Assembly: GCA_938003685.1 (NCBI GenBank)
Contig: CALKXT010000047.1
Coordinates: 43,073-107,072, forward strand
Origin: an uncultured Sulfitobacter sp.
Lineage (GTDB): Bacteria > Pseudomonadota > Alphaproteobacteria > Rhodobacterales > Rhodobacteraceae
Direction: 5' to 3'
Length of the DNA: 64,000 bases
The notes under the pieces were generated by a model. The model searched no databases. It was given only the letters and a program-made list of their open reading frames with translations, and had not been told where the DNA came from. Shown piece after piece: positions 54,893-64,000 of the stretch. Positions within the stretch are counted from its first letter, which is position 1. Every line of letters starts with the position of its first letter. The translations under genes were made by a program, and so were the position numbers.

Positions 54893-56425
54893 TTATTTGA
54901 TCCGCTGACCGTTTGCCAAAACTTGACCATCTTCGGTGAATTCGACTTTTGAACTTAATGTGTCAGGTTCTGTGCCAGGCACGGCAAACAGACCCATCAT
55001 CATACGCGCGCCCATCGCTTGATCGTCAGGCAAGATGCCCATGGCGACCAGTTTGTCCAACAACCCATTACCCCCGGCCAAGGACAGTTCAACAGCGCCA
55101 ATAGGTTTTGGCATACCCGGGAAGGTCGTCGTATCGGTGTTGTCGAACGTGAAATCACCTGTGCCGTCCAATTTGGCACCCGCCGCATCCAGTTGCAGTT
55201 TGTTGACTGTCAACGCCTGCACTTCGCCCGGTGTTGCATACGCCAGTTGCGCCGCTGCATCGGGGTCAAGGAAATCAACCAACAACTTGGCTTTGCCAGT
55301 CAGGTCCAACACAATCGTCGCGGGATCACGTGGTAATTGGCTGGTGGGGTCAAAGATGCCCCAAATCATGTCAGACATGACAAAATCACCCAAGTTTATG
55401 CCAAATGCAAAATCTTGAGGATCGTCTGATTTGCTGACTGGCATGCTGAGGTTAAAGCCAGCGGTTGCCATGCTCAGATCAATGGGAAAGGGCAAGTCAG
55501 CCACATTCACCGTGATTGCGGAATTGTTCTGAACGGCAGTATAAGTAAGGCCGTCAGCCCCCATTTCAACACCCAGTTTGCCACCCTCAGACGACGAGAC
55601 CAGTGCAAAGTTTCCGTTAACCGGATCCGCGACATCAATATTGGTGTTGCCTGCGCCAAAAGCAATTTCGCCTGTGACATCAAAACCAGCTTTCAGCATT
55701 GCGGCCATATCTGCGGCATCTTCAATCATCAACGGGATCGTACCGCCGCCCTGAATGGCCATGTCGAGGATACTACCCTGCATGTTGACCTTGGCAGGTT
55801 CGGCGGGATTGTTGATGGCGACGTCATATTGCAGGCTGTCGATCTTGCCCGTCTGTTGATAGCCGCGCATCTCTGCGATTGTCATGGTTGTGCTGCTGTT
55901 CACGCCTGTGCCGATGACGTTCATCTTGGCGTTTTCTGCACCAAAGGTGTCAGCGCCGATTTGCAACTGCTCTAGCGCCAACTCAATCGTGCCAGCGGTG
56001 TAATCATAGGTCATCTCTTGGGGTGATCCGCTGACCAACATGCTGTGTCCGGTCTGCGTGTAATTCAAACTGGCTGTCACAGAGTCCGCTTGTGGGCCTT
56101 CTGGTGCAATATTCAGGGCCATTGGCATGATGCCGGGCATGATCACTGAAACGGTGCCATCATTGTTTTGCTCAAACGACATCGTGCCAAGCGTCATCGT
56201 CATGGTTCCTGCATCGTCAGGCATCACCACATTCATGCGGATATCCGCAACGGTCAGATCATCACCGTTCGGCGTTTCCGTCGCTTCAACCTGATAGCCC
56301 ATGCCCTGCATATATTGTTTCCAATCCCCCCAGACATCGGTTGGGGTAAGATCGGCAAGTGCGGCCTGTGACATGAACGTGATCGGCAACGCGAGACTGA
56401 GGGCGATGGGGGTAATACGGGACAT
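54893..56425 (-). CDS. DUF2125 domain-containing secreted protein
   Basis: A 510-residue protein with a signal peptide (ALSLALPITFMSQAALA) and a mature part rich in beta strands and Asp, Thr and Gly (ALNIAPEGPQADSVTASLNYTQTG, NGNFALVSSSEGGKLGVEMGADG). The layout fits DUF2125, a periplasmic family of alphaproteobacteria, function unknown. The mean composition is acidic. It is divergent from the SDR gene across 152 bp and is followed by its own terminator, so it is probably monocistronic. Confidence 0.85.
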   Translation of the reverse strand: MSRITPIALSLALPITFMSQAALADLTPTDVWGDWKQYMQGMGYQVEATETPNGDDLTVADIRMNVVMPDDAGTMTMTLGTMSFEQNNDGTVSVIMPGIMPMALNIAPEGPQADSVTASLNYTQTGHSMLVSGSPQEMTYDYTAGTIELALEQLQIGADTFGAENAKMNVIGTGVNSSTTMTIAEMRGYQQTGKIDSLQYDVAINNPAEPAKVNMQGSILDMAIQGGGTIPLMIEDAADMAAMLKAGFDVTGEIAFGAGNTNIDVADPVNGNFALVSSSEGGKLGVEMGADGLTYTAVQNNSAITVNVADLPFPIDLSMATAGFNLSMPVSKSDDPQDFAFGINLGDFVMSDMIWGIFDPTSQLPRDPATIVLDLTGKAKLLVDFLDPDAAAQLAYATPGEVQALTVNKLQLDAAGAKLDGTGDFTFDNTDTTTFPGMPKPIGAVELSLAGGNGLLDKLVAMGILPDDQAMGARMMMGLFAVPGTEPDTLSSKVEFTEDGQVLANGQRIK

Positions 56426-56577
56426 TGAGAATTCCTTGTTGGCAACTTCAGGCGCAAAGGTCCAATAAACTCAGCCTATCGTCAAGGCGTGAAGGGCTGG
56501 ACCATGATGTGTCGGCAGATTACCACTTGGTTAACACAAGCTGCAAAATTCTGCGCTGGATTGAAAGGATGACCACC

Positions 56578-57327
56578 ATGGATATGACAGGCAAGACAGT
56601 GATGATCACCGGGGCCAGCCGTGGCATTGGTGCTGAGGCCGCGCGCGTATTTGCTGCCGCTGGGGCAAATGTTGCCCTGTTGGCGCGCTCTCAAGACGCC
56701 ATCGCGGATCTGGCGGGGGAGCTTGGGGAAAAAGCTATTGCCATTCCCTGCAACGTCGCACGATTTGGCGAGATGTCAGCAGCCGTCGAAACAACTGTGC
56801 GTGCCTTTGGTGGGCTTGATGTGCTGATCAACAACGCGGGTGTGATCGAACCGATTGCCCATCTCGTGGATGCGGATCCAGATGAATGGGGCCAAGTGAT
56901 TGATATCAACCTCAAGGGCGTCTTCAACGGCATCCGCGCCGCATTGCCCGTGATGAAGGACGCAGGTGCTGGATCGATTTTGACCATTTCGTCAGGTGCG
57001 GCCCATGGTCCAGTTGAAGCATGGAGCCATTATTGCGCGTCCAAAGCTGCCGTAAACATGCTGAACCAATGCGTAAACAAGGAAGAAGCAGAAAACGGCA
57101 TTCGCGCTATTGGCCTTTCCCCCGGGACTGTTGCGACCCAAATGCAACGTGAGATTAAATCAAGCGGCATCAACCCGATCAGCCAATTGGATTGGGATGT
57201 GCATATCCCAGCGGATTGGCCTGCGCGCACGCTGTTGTGGATGTGTGGCCCCGATGCGGATCGTTATCTGGGCAATGAAATATCACTGCGTGACGAAGAC
57301 GTCCGCCGTGCGGTTGGCCTGATATGA
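56578..57327 (+). CDS. Short-chain dehydrogenase/reductase (SDR)
   Basis: A 249-residue NAD(P)-dependent oxidoreductase. Seen: cofactor loop TGASRGIGAEAARVF, NNAGVIEPIAHL, and the catalytic Ser-Tyr-Lys set ISSGAA ... YCASKAA. The substrate is not evident. Two ATGs compete at the start: AAAGGA stands 9 nt before 56578, so MDMTGKTVM is chosen over MTTMDM at 56569. The crotonase-like gene overlaps its stop by 4 bp, suggesting shared use in a CoA-thioester or carbonyl pathway (inference). Confidence 0.92.
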   Translation: MDMTGKTVMITGASRGIGAEAARVFAAAGANVALLARSQDAIADLAGELGEKAIAIPCNVARFGEMSAAVETTVRAFGGLDVLINNAGVIEPIAHLVDADPDEWGQVIDINLKGVFNGIRAALPVMKDAGAGSILTISSGAAHGPVEAWSHYCASKAAVNMLNQCVNKEEAENGIRAIGLSPGTVATQMQREIKSSGINPISQLDWDVHIPADWPARTLLWMCGPDADRYLGNEISLRDEDVRRAVGLI

Positions 57328-57962
57328 TTGACCTCGACCGCAGCGATGACATCTGGACGGTCACGATAAACCGTCCAGATAAGGCTAATTCATTGACGCA
57401 TGTGATGCTCAGCCAACTGGCAGATATCATGGAAGGCGCCCAAGCGGCGCGCGCTGTCATTCTAACCGGGCAAGGCAAAGTGTTCAGTGCTGGCGCTGAT
57501 CTGGAAGAGGCACGTGCGGGCCTTGCAACGTCGGACGTTTGGGAGCGCCTTTCTGGTGCCATCGCGGCCCTTCCGGGGCTTAGCATTGCTGCATTGAACG
57601 GCACCTTGGCGGGGGGGGCAATGGGCATGGCATTGGCCTGTGATTTGCGGATATCCGTCGCGCGGGCCAAATTTTTCTACCCAGTGATGAAGCTTGGCTT
57701 TTTACCACAACCCTCTGATCCGGCGCGCATGGCGGCGTTAATTGGCCCGGCGCGCACAAAACTGATTCTGATGGGTGGGCAAAAGATCACCTCGGAACAG
57801 GCATTGGCCTTTGGTCTGATCGACCAGATCGTTCCAGATGGAGACTTGCTCGATCATGCAAAGACTTTGACTGCTGATACCGTCACCGCACCTGCCGAAA
57901 TTGCTAAAGGGATAAAGGTGATGTGTGCGGGTAGTGCTTTGGATGTGCCCAACGTCGGTTAA
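57324..57962 (+). CDS. Enoyl-CoA hydratase/isomerase family protein lacking both catalytic glutamates
   Basis: A crotonase-fold protein of 212 residues, shorter than the usual 255 or so. The oxyanion-hole segments are there: GKVFSAGADLEEA and LNGTLAGGAMGMALACDLRI. In real enoyl-CoA hydratases the two catalytic Glu residues stand in GGGCELAL and in FGLPEV-type segments; here these positions are G101 and V121 (FFYPVMKLG). Ordinary hydration is therefore unlikely. It may be an isomerase, thioesterase or binding protein of the crotonase fold, or a pseudoenzyme. It is coupled to the SDR gene by an ATGA overlap. Confidence 0.88.
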   Translation: MIDLDRSDDIWTVTINRPDKANSLTHVMLSQLADIMEGAQAARAVILTGQGKVFSAGADLEEARAGLATSDVWERLSGAIAALPGLSIAALNGTLAGGAMGMALACDLRISVARAKFFYPVMKLGFLPQPSDPARMAALIGPARTKLILMGGQKITSEQALAFGLIDQIVPDGDLLDHAKTLTADTVTAPAEIAKGIKVMCAGSALDVPNVG

Positions 57963-57969
57963 TCCGCTT

Positions 57970-58263
57970 TTACCGTTTGCGCGTGCCACCCGGTATCTTA
58001 GACAAAAAACCTGGTGGGCGCTTTGCAACCCAAGCGGCGAATTTAGCCAGCCGGGGATGCGCGCGCAATGCTTCCGGCGTGTTGTAATGGCGCGCTAATT
58101 CCGCCTCTGTCAGGGATGCATGAACCTCGCGGTGACAAATGTGATGCATCAACACTGTTGTCCCGCCTTTGCCGCCTTTTAGCTTTGGGATCAGATGATG
58201 CTGACTTTGTTTTACATCGGGCGGGATGTCGCGACGGCAAAGAGGGCATATGAGATGGGGCAT
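57970..58263 (-). CDS. Small HNH endonuclease domain protein
   Basis: A 97-residue protein. Cysteines in ICPLCRRDIP, then the HNH core QHHLIPKLKGGKGG and LMHHICHREVHASL with the metal-binding His residues, then helical sequence to KIPGGTRKR. The start at 58263 is from sequence fit; no clear ribosome site is seen, and the frame runs on upstream. It lies alone between a converging crotonase gene and the MscS gene. Targets unknown; could be a housekeeping nuclease or a remnant of a mobile or restriction element. Confidence 0.75.
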   Translation of the reverse strand: MPHLICPLCRRDIPPDVKQSQHHLIPKLKGGKGGTTVLMHHICHREVHASLTEAELARHYNTPEALRAHPRLAKFAAWVAKRPPGFLSKIPGGTRKR

Positions 58264-58426
58264 CGGGTTTTTGACACGCAATTTGGCTTTGATCAACAAA
58301 CGACATAACGCGATAAATCCATTTGTCGAAGACTGTAGCTCTGAATGATACCTGATAAACCTTGAACCTGACGCCTTAGCGGGGCAAGAGGATGCACATT
58401 CTGACGCACCAATGCAAAGGTCTCCC

Positions 58427-59761
58427 ATGGAGTTCGATCTCTCCTCTCAGCCTGAAATTATTCAACAAGCGTATGGATACGCCGTTCAGGGATGGGAGCG
58501 GGCGCTGTCTTGGCTGTTGAGTCCCGAGGCTTGGGCACAATTTGGGCTGTTGGTTTTGTCCTATCTTTTGGCAGTATTGGCCGCACGACGTTTGCGTCCA
58601 GTGCTCGCATCGCGGGTTAGCCCAGCGAAAGACAGCAAGGGATATCTTGCCGACACGCGGCGGTTTGCCGTGCTGTTCTTGCCGTTGTTACTGCCGCTCT
58701 TGGCCTATGGCTTTACGGCGATTGGTGAAACGCTGGTACGCTCGCTGTTTGACAGCGGTGTGGTGATTGCCTTTGGCAAACGGGTCTTCCTGTTCCTCGC
58801 GGTGCGCCGCTTGGTCCGCGATATTGTTCACGATCCTTTCCTAAAGATGCTTGGACGCTATGTGCTGCTGCCGATTGCAGCACTTTATATGTTCGATGTG
58901 CTGGATGATGTTCTGGCTGCGTTGACAGCGCTCAAAGTATCTTTTGGTAACATTTCCATTTCTGTCATGGCGCTTATACGCGGTGCGATTGCGGGCAGTA
59001 TTCTGTTCTGGTTGGGCGGTTGGTCGACCCGGCAGACATCGCAATTCATTGACGCCCAAGAACATATGCGCCCGTCCATTCGGCAACTGGTTGGTAAAAC
59101 TATCGAATTTGCGATCTTTGCCACCGCGTTCCTGCTGCTGCTCAATATCATGGGGATAAACCTTGGTGCGCTGGCTGTGTTGGGTGGTGCCATCGGCGTT
59201 GGTCTTGGATTTGGCCTGCAAAAGATTGCATCAAATTTCATCTCTGGTGTGATTCTGCTGGTCGAAGGTCAAGCAACGGTTGGTGATTTTGTCGAACTAG
59301 ACGGCGGCGAAAAAGGTACAATCGTCAAGATGATGGCCCGTGCGGCGATCCTTGAGACATTTGATGGCCGTTGGATCGTTGTCCCGAACGAAGATTTCAT
59401 CACCACCCGAGTGACTAATTATTCAGATTCCGGATCCGCCAACCGTTTTGAAGCGCCTTTTTCGGTTAGTTATGACACCGACATCAACATGGTTCCTGCT
59501 TTGGTCGAAGCGGCCGTGGCAAAACACCCCGAGGTGTTAAACGAACCCTATCCACCAGATTGCGAATTGCGCGGTTTTGGCGACAGCGGCATCGATTTCG
59601 CCGTCGAGTTTTGGGTTAATGGTCTGGATGATGGGCCGAACAAATACACCTCTGATGTACTGTTTCTGGTATGGAATGCGTTGAAAGACGCGGGCATCGA
59701 AATTCCCTACCCACAACGTGTTGTCGAAATTAAGGGTGGCTTCCCACAGGTTGGCGCATGA
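58427..59761 (+). CDS. Mechanosensitive ion channel family protein (MscS type)
   Basis: A 444-residue membrane protein with about five hydrophobic segments before the MscS core. Seen: the pore-lining helix region LGALAVLGGAIGVGLGFGLQKIASNF, the core LLVEGQATVGDFVELDGGEKGTIVKM and RWIVVPNEDFITTRVTNYS, and a C-terminal cytosolic cage domain ending IPYPQRVVEIKGG. The long N-terminal extension is typical of larger MscS homologues. It protects cells from osmotic downshock or acts as an ion channel. The TIGR03862-type flavoprotein gene overlaps its stop by 4 bp. AAAGG 6 nt before the ATG at 58427 decides the start. Confidence 0.93.
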   Translation: MEFDLSSQPEIIQQAYGYAVQGWERALSWLLSPEAWAQFGLLVLSYLLAVLAARRLRPVLASRVSPAKDSKGYLADTRRFAVLFLPLLLPLLAYGFTAIGETLVRSLFDSGVVIAFGKRVFLFLAVRRLVRDIVHDPFLKMLGRYVLLPIAALYMFDVLDDVLAALTALKVSFGNISISVMALIRGAIAGSILFWLGGWSTRQTSQFIDAQEHMRPSIRQLVGKTIEFAIFATAFLLLLNIMGINLGALAVLGGAIGVGLGFGLQKIASNFISGVILLVEGQATVGDFVELDGGEKGTIVKMMARAAILETFDGRWIVVPNEDFITTRVTNYSDSGSANRFEAPFSVSYDTDINMVPALVEAAVAKHPEVLNEPYPPDCELRGFGDSGIDFAVEFWVNGLDDGPNKYTSDVLFLVWNALKDAGIEIPYPQRVVEIKGGFPQVGA

Positions 59762-60939
59762 AACAGGCAGTTGTTATCGGGGCAGGTCCAGCAGGGCTAA
59801 TGGCCGCAGAAATGCTAGTCGCAGCAGGGCTGCACGTCACCGTATGCGATGGCAAACCATCCGTTGGGCGCAAGTTTTTGATGGCGGGTAAATCGGGGTT
59901 AAACCTGACCAAGGCCGAAGGGTTTGGTCCATTCATGGACGCCTACAGTGAAGCGAAAAAACCCTTGCTGCCGATGATCAATGCTTTTGATGCGGACGCA
60001 GTACAGGCGTGGGCCAGTGACTTGGGCCAAGAGGTTTTTACCGGTAGCACAGGGCGCGTTTTTCCCAAAGTTATGAAGGCATCGCCGCTGTTGCGTGCGT
60101 GGTTGGTTCGATTGGATCAAGCAGGCGTTCAGTTCAATACGCGTTGGCTTTGGACTGGTTGGGAAGACGCCGCGCTTGCCTTTGATACGCCAGATGGTCC
60201 GCAGTGTCGAACGCCTGATGTCACTGTCTTGGCGCTCGGTGGGGCCAGTTGGGCACGGTTGGGATCAACGGGTGAATGGGCCGAACATCTGACGGGCAAA
60301 GGTGTTACCCTTGCTGGCTTTGCACCTGCAAACGCCGGTGTTTCAATTCATTGGTCTGATCATATGATTCGTCATTTTGGTGCGGCCCTGAAGGGTATTA
60401 CATTATCCTCTGGTCCATATACGTCACGTGGCGAGGCGACGATATCAAAGCGCGGTCTTGAAGGTGGCGGGATTTATTCTGTTTCGCGCGGCGTGCGCGA
60501 GGGCTATCCCTTGAGCATCGATCTACTTCCGGATTTATCCGTTCCGGAGATCACCGCGCGATTAACCAAAACGCGAGGCAAGATCAGCCTCAAAGAACAT
60601 CTGCGCAAGACGCTGAAACTGTCCCCTGCACAGATCGCCTTGATGCAAGAAATGGCGCGCCCCTTGCCTGATGGTTTGCGGGCATTGGCGCGGGTGATCA
60701 AGGCAGTGCCAATCAATCACGCGGGATTGCGACCGATGGACGAAGCGATCTCAACTGCTGGCGGCGTCCCACTTAAAGCGTTGGATGGTGGTCTGATGCT
60801 AAAGGATGTGCCAGGTGTATTCGCAGCAGGTGAAATGCTGGATTGGGAAGCGCCAACAGGGGGATACCTGATTTCGGCCTGCCTTGCGACAGGCCGTTGG
60901 GCTGGCGTAAATGCGGCAGAATGGGCGCTGCGCGATTAG
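59758..60939 (+). CDS. TIGR03862-type NAD(P)/FAD-dependent flavoprotein
   Basis: A 393-residue flavoprotein of the HI0933/BaiN-like type. Seen: FAD loop VVIGAGPAGLMAAEMLV, KFLMAGKSGLNLTKAEG, LALGGASWARLGSTGEW, a middle inserted domain, and the C-terminal FAD segment GVFAAGEMLDWEAPTGGYLISACLATGRWAG. Function is unassigned; an oxidoreductase of unknown substrate. It follows the MscS gene by overlap and faces GST, with the stops 4 bp overlapping. Confidence 0.9.
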   Translation: MKQAVVIGAGPAGLMAAEMLVAAGLHVTVCDGKPSVGRKFLMAGKSGLNLTKAEGFGPFMDAYSEAKKPLLPMINAFDADAVQAWASDLGQEVFTGSTGRVFPKVMKASPLLRAWLVRLDQAGVQFNTRWLWTGWEDAALAFDTPDGPQCRTPDVTVLALGGASWARLGSTGEWAEHLTGKGVTLAGFAPANAGVSIHWSDHMIRHFGAALKGITLSSGPYTSRGEATISKRGLEGGGIYSVSRGVREGYPLSIDLLPDLSVPEITARLTKTRGKISLKEHLRKTLKLSPAQIALMQEMARPLPDGLRALARVIKAVPINHAGLRPMDEAISTAGGVPLKALDGGLMLKDVPGVFAAGEMLDWEAPTGGYLISACLATGRWAGVNAAEWALRD

Positions 60940-61529
60940 GTGGCTTCTTTGGTCTGGGCGGCCTTGAACGCAGGCCGTTCGCGCATGCCTTTGGCCCATG
61001 TGCCCAGCTTCTTATCGACACTGGGAAATCCTGCGCCGATTGACCAATTGATACAGTGGACGGCGAGAATATCAGGAATGGTCATCTGATCGCCCATCAG
61101 AAATGGTCCATCCAACCGCTCAGATAGAACCGCAGCAGAACGCACGAACTCCGCCTTGAGGCTATCCTTAACTGCTGGCATCCGCTCTGCCTCAGGAAGA
61201 GCAAAGGTGTGTTTGGCAGCGGCCCAAAGGATCGCATCAAATTCATCAATCAGCCAAAAGGTCAGCGCATCTTGGCGCGCACGGGCTGGCGTTCCGGCGG
61301 GTGCGGTCAATTGGCCATGTTTGTCGCCAAGGTACGTCATGATCGCCGTACTGTCGGTCAATACGTCGTTGCCATCAACCAGCGCGGGGATTTTACCCAG
61401 CGGATTAAACTTCTTAGCTTCATCCGAGCGTGCGGCAGCTGGGTTCTGATCATAGGTGATGCCCATTTCCTCTAGCATCCACATCACACGGAACCCGCGA
61501 GATTTAGTAGCCCCAACAACAGTGTACAT
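60936..61529 (-). CDS. Glutathione S-transferase
   Basis: A 197-residue cytosolic GST. N-terminal thioredoxin-like domain (GATKSRGFRVMWMLEEMGITYD, then GKIPALVDGNDVLTDSTAIMTYL with the cis-Pro and glutathione-binding residues) and an all-helical C-terminal domain (FLMGDQMTIPDILAVHCINW). The first residue set has Lys-Ser-Arg at the active N-terminal helix. AAGGA 7 nt before the ATG at 61527-61529 decides the start. Substrate unknown. It lies 29 bp behind holA and may be co-transcribed. Confidence 0.92.
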   Translation of the reverse strand: MYTVVGATKSRGFRVMWMLEEMGITYDQNPAAARSDEAKKFNPLGKIPALVDGNDVLTDSTAIMTYLGDKHGQLTAPAGTPARARQDALTFWLIDEFDAILWAAAKHTFALPEAERMPAVKDSLKAEFVRSAAVLSERLDGPFLMGDQMTIPDILAVHCINWSIGAGFPSVDKKLGTWAKGMRERPAFKAAQTKEAT

Positions 61530-61558
61530 GTGAGATCCTTTCAAAGATCAGCCAAAAA

Positions 61559-62557
61559 TTAGCGTTGTGCGCCCAGCATCGCCAGCCGGATGAATGCGCG
61601 TTCGACCAATGCCAGTGCAGGCGCGTGTTGGCCTGCTGAGCGTAGGGTGAGATCAGTATCAGTGAGCACACCCAAGGCGGTTTCCAACTTGGCAGCCCCC
61701 CAGTTTTTGGCCTGACGGGTCGCACGATCCCGATCACGCACGCCATAGATTGGCGCACCGGGATTGGCGGCAATGCGGTACAGCGTACGGAAATGCCGGA
61801 TCGCCATAATGGTCAGTGTCACAGGATTGACGCCCTGTCCTTGCAGTTTGTTCATCACCGGCCCGATGTCGCGCGCACGCGCTTCGGCAACGACATGCAG
61901 GATGTCATCCACCTCGGCTTCTGTTGATGTGGGCGCGCAGGCCGCAACATCATCAGCGCTCAGGGGGCTGGTATCATTGAGCTTATAAAGAGTGATTTTT
62001 TCGACAGTTTGCCGGAAATCGCCGGGATCAATGGCGCGAGCGAGTTCGGTAAGGGCCGCCATCGCATCGGGTTCCGGTGTCAGGCGGGCTTCGTTCAAGA
62101 TGCGCTCAATCTCAGCCCGATCAGGGGGATTGTCATAAATCGCAGCGGCAAAGGCATTTTTGTGGCCCTCAAACGCTTTGAGAACTTTAGAGGTCTTTTT
62201 CAGATCACCGCCGCTGACGACAATCTGTGCATCACCGGGCTGCCAATCAGCCAGCGCGTCGATCAGGATTTTCGCGATGTTGTCGTTGGCATCTTCAACA
62301 AAGGCGGCACGTGGGCCGGGGAAAAAACCAACCGCTTTGACAGCATCCAGCAACATAGCGGGTTCACGGCGCAAATCGGCGGCTTGCATCCGAGACAGCC
62401 GCATTTCTTCTTCAGCGTCTTTGCCGAGTAGCGATTTCAGAAACTCTTGGCGTTTAAGCGCCACGCGCATCGCATCACCACCATAAATCAGCAGTCCGGT
62501 TTTGGTGGCATCAGGCCGCGCGAAATAGGCATTGGCGTCGCGTGGGGTCAGTTTCAT
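61559..62557 (-). CDS. holA: DNA polymerase III subunit delta
   Basis: Delta subunit of the clamp loader; opens the beta clamp. The 332-residue product is of usual length for the family. Seen: GLLIYGGDAMRVALKRQEFL, FFPGPRAAFVEDAND, LYKLNDTSPLSADDVAAC-like segments and C-terminal ALALVERAFIRLAM. It overlaps lptE start-stop by 4 bp, as in many alphaproteobacteria where leuS, lptE and holA are consecutive. Assignment rests on length, sequence and this order. Confidence 0.9.
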   Translation of the reverse strand: MKLTPRDANAYFARPDATKTGLLIYGGDAMRVALKRQEFLKSLLGKDAEEEMRLSRMQAADLRREPAMLLDAVKAVGFFPGPRAAFVEDANDNIAKILIDALADWQPGDAQIVVSGGDLKKTSKVLKAFEGHKNAFAAAIYDNPPDRAEIERILNEARLTPEPDAMAALTELARAIDPGDFRQTVEKITLYKLNDTSPLSADDVAACAPTSTEAEVDDILHVVAEARARDIGPVMNKLQGQGVNPVTLTIMAIRHFRTLYRIAANPGAPIYGVRDRDRATRQAKNWGAAKLETALGVLTDTDLTLRSAGQHAPALALVERAFIRLAMLGAQR

Positions 62558-63033
62558 CCCAGATCGGCAGCGTACAGTCGGGTGACAATCTGGTCCGACA
62601 GTATGGTCATCAAACGGACCTGTGCATCCTGTTCGCCCGCAAGTGTCGCAACCGTAGTGCCAGTGGCGGAATACCCAGTAAAGTTATCGACTTTGCCAGA
62701 GGTCACAATTTGACCTGTTGCCAGATTGCGCAGCGTATAATCCACTGTGCCAATCAGGTTAAAGCGGCGGGTGTTGCCCTCTAGATCGGTGGCAAGGCTT
62801 TCCTCAACGGTGCTGATGTTAAGCGCAAGACCGTATGCCGGTGTGGCGGAGCGACCCAGACGTTCCTCAATCTCACGGACCAGAACATAGCCTTCGCGGG
62901 TATCTTGTTCATCTACCAGCACACGGTTTTGCAAAGCTGTGCCATTGCCGTCCGGCCCGTAGACGGGTTGAAACCCGCAAGCGGCAAGCGCCAGCGGGGC
63001 CAAAAGTACAAATCTGCGATTAAGCGACAACAT
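62554..63033 (-). CDS. lptE: LPS assembly lipoprotein LptE
   Basis: A 159-residue lipoprotein that plugs the LptD barrel and helps place LPS in the outer membrane. The signal peptide ends with lipobox LAAC ([21 protein letters not shown]), and CGFQPVYG is the usual LptE mature start. The body has the beta-alpha order of the family ([10 protein letters not shown] ... [16 protein letters not shown]). Its start overlaps the leuS end by 14 bp, and holA overlaps its stop. Confidence 0.93.
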   Translation of the reverse strand: MLSLNRRFVLLAPLALAACGFQPVYGPDGNGTALQNRVLVDEQDTREGYVLVREIEERLGRSATPAYGLALNISTVEESLATDLEGNTRRFNLIGTVDYTLRNLATGQIVTSGKVDNFTGYSATGTTVATLAGEQDAQVRLMTILSDQIVTRLYAADLG

Positions 63034-64000
63034 TCACAATCCGTCCTGGCACAACGATCACCTTCTTGGGCACAGCGCCGTCCAAGGTACGAATGACAGC
63101 TTCGTGGCTCAGGGCGAGTTTTTCAACCTCTTCCTTGGACATGTCGGCAGGAACCTGGATTTCAGCCCGGCGTTTGCCGTTGATCTGGATCGGCATTGTG
63201 ACTGTATCATCAATCATCATTGCCTCGTCCGCGACAGGCCACGGGGCAGTGGCGATCAAACCTTCACCTCCTTGATGCGCCCAAATATCTTCGGCCAAGT
63301 GTGGCGTCATAGGTGACATCAATTGTGCCAATGTCATGATCGCAGTGCGTTGGGCGGCATATCCCGCCTTGGATTTTTGCAGAACAGCCGTAAAGGCATA
63401 GAGTTTCGCAATCGCCGCGTTAAAGCCAAAGCTTTCGATACCCAAAGTCACGTCATTGATGGCTTTGTGCATCGCGCGCAGCAGATCATCATCGCCTGTA
63501 CCCGCGGCATTTTTGTCCATTTCACCGATGCGATCACACATGGTCCAGACACGGCCAAGGTGTTTGTACGCGGCTTCGGCACCTGAGGCTGTCCATTCCA
63601 CATCCCGTTCGGGCGGCGAATCGGACAACACGAACCAACGGGCAGTGTCTGCGCCGTAGGACGAGATAATATTCAGCGGATCGACCACGTTGTTCTTGGA
63701 CTTGGACATTTTGGCAGACGGGATGATTTCAACTTCTGCTCCACCTTCTTTCAAATAGGCTTTGCCCTCACGCAAATCGACGGCTTCTGGATAGTGATAG
63801 GTTGGACGACCGTCTTGCTTTGGTGTCTGATAGATAGCGTGTGTCACCATCCCTTGGGTAAATAACGCATCAAACGGCTCAATCGCCTTATCCGGCAAAT
63901 GTCCGGTGATTTGCATCGCGCGGGCAAAGAAGCGAGAATACAGCAGGTGCAAAATCGCGTGTTCGATGCCACCGATGTATTGATCGACATTCATCCAATA
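63020..64000 (-). CDS. leuS: Leucyl-tRNA synthetase, N-terminus cut by the window edge
   Basis: Charges tRNA-Leu with leucine. Only the C-terminal part, about 326 residues, is in the window; the frame runs through the right edge without a stop. Seen: [20 protein letters not shown], the class I signature [14 protein letters not shown], the helical anticodon-binding domain ([31 protein letters not shown]) and the C-terminal domain with [16 protein letters not shown] typical order is leuS-lptE-holA. The true start lies outside. Confidence 0.97.
   Translation of the reverse strand, partial: YWMNVDQYIGGIEHAILHLLYSRFFARAMQITGHLPDKAIEPFDALFTQGMVTHAIYQTPKQDGRPTYHYPEAVDLREGKAYLKEGGAEVEIIPSAKMSKSKNNVVDPLNIISSYGADTARWFVLSDSPPERDVEWTASGAEAAYKHLGRVWTMCDRIGEMDKNAAGTGDDDLLRAMHKAINDVTLGIESFGFNAAIAKLYAFTAVLQKSKAGYAAQRTAIMTLAQLMSPMTPHLAEDIWAHQGGEGLIATAPWPVADEAMMIDDTVTMPIQINGKRRAEIQVPADMSKEEVEKLALSHEAVIRTLDGAVPKKVIVVPGRIVNVVA

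Overview
The window is a chromosomal core segment of a marine alphaproteobacterium of the Rhodobacterales (Roseobacter group). The placement rests on gene content: a CcrM-type GANTC methyltransferase, an MbfA iron exporter behind an Irr-type operator, families typical of alphaproteobacteria or of Rhodobacteraceae (DUF2125, DUF2794, DUF4170, a probable DUF6478), and the gene order pmbA-cysQ-DUF4170-waaA-lpxK. Genes are tightly packed with many 4-bp ATGA overlaps. I found no rRNA, tRNA, CRISPR array, insertion sequence, prophage or plasmid gene. The window cuts through a DUF1203 gene at the left edge and leuS at the right edge. All family names come from reading the proteins; no database search was run.

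Layout. 0.5-4.6 kb (+): gpmI, an EnvC-like factor and the S41 protease ctpA, closed by a two-way terminator. 4.6-12.5 kb (-): an RND pump and its adaptor, two lineage-specific proteins, a lipoprotein and ilvD. 12.7-19.3 kb (+): a giant ABC-exporter-like protein with every ATPase motif lost and a cyclic-nucleotide-binding domain added, overlapped by a CPBP membrane protease, then accD, folC and a small membrane protein. 19.3-29.2 kb: zapE, an MFS carrier, a tight minus-strand run (fghA, sthA, yaiI-like, HAD, cyclodeaminase-like, hydrolase), an AEC carrier and mbfA. 29.4-31 kb (+): a TetR regulator, two I78-type inhibitor lipoproteins and a DUF2794 gene. 31-33.6 kb (-): NlpC/P60, M17 peptidase, an HPt-like protein. 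33.7-35.7 kb (+): beta-carbonic anhydrase, SbtA bicarbonate transporter and a PII-like SbtB, a compact bicarbonate module.

35.7-42.1 kb (-): DUF4139 protein, asd, MFS carrier with an HpcH/HpaI aldolase, and several small secreted or membrane proteins including a membrane-anchored winged-helix protein. 42.2-44.9 kb (+): a basic secreted protein, a very strong hairpin, rnhB, ccrM with three GANTC sites in its leader, a possible 34-residue ORF and a terminator. 44.9-47.7 kb (-): lone receiver, alkB, mutY. 47.8-50.1 kb (+): DciA-like, DsbA-like, CoA transferase. 50.1-56.4 kb (-): lpxK, waaA, a frameshifted DUF4170 gene, cysQ-like, pmbA, DUF2125. 56.6-60.9 kb (+): SDR, a crotonase without catalytic glutamates, MscS channel, flavoprotein, with a small HNH gene on the opposite strand. 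60.9-64 kb (-): GST, holA, lptE, leuS.

The most unusual items are the pseudo-ABC/cNMP protein with its CPBP partner (12.7-16.7 kb), the bicarbonate module with a 24-bp dyad in front of sbtA, the Irr-type box over the mbfA promoter, the membrane-bound winged-helix protein, the GANTC cluster before ccrM, and the single-base frameshift in the DUF4170 gene.
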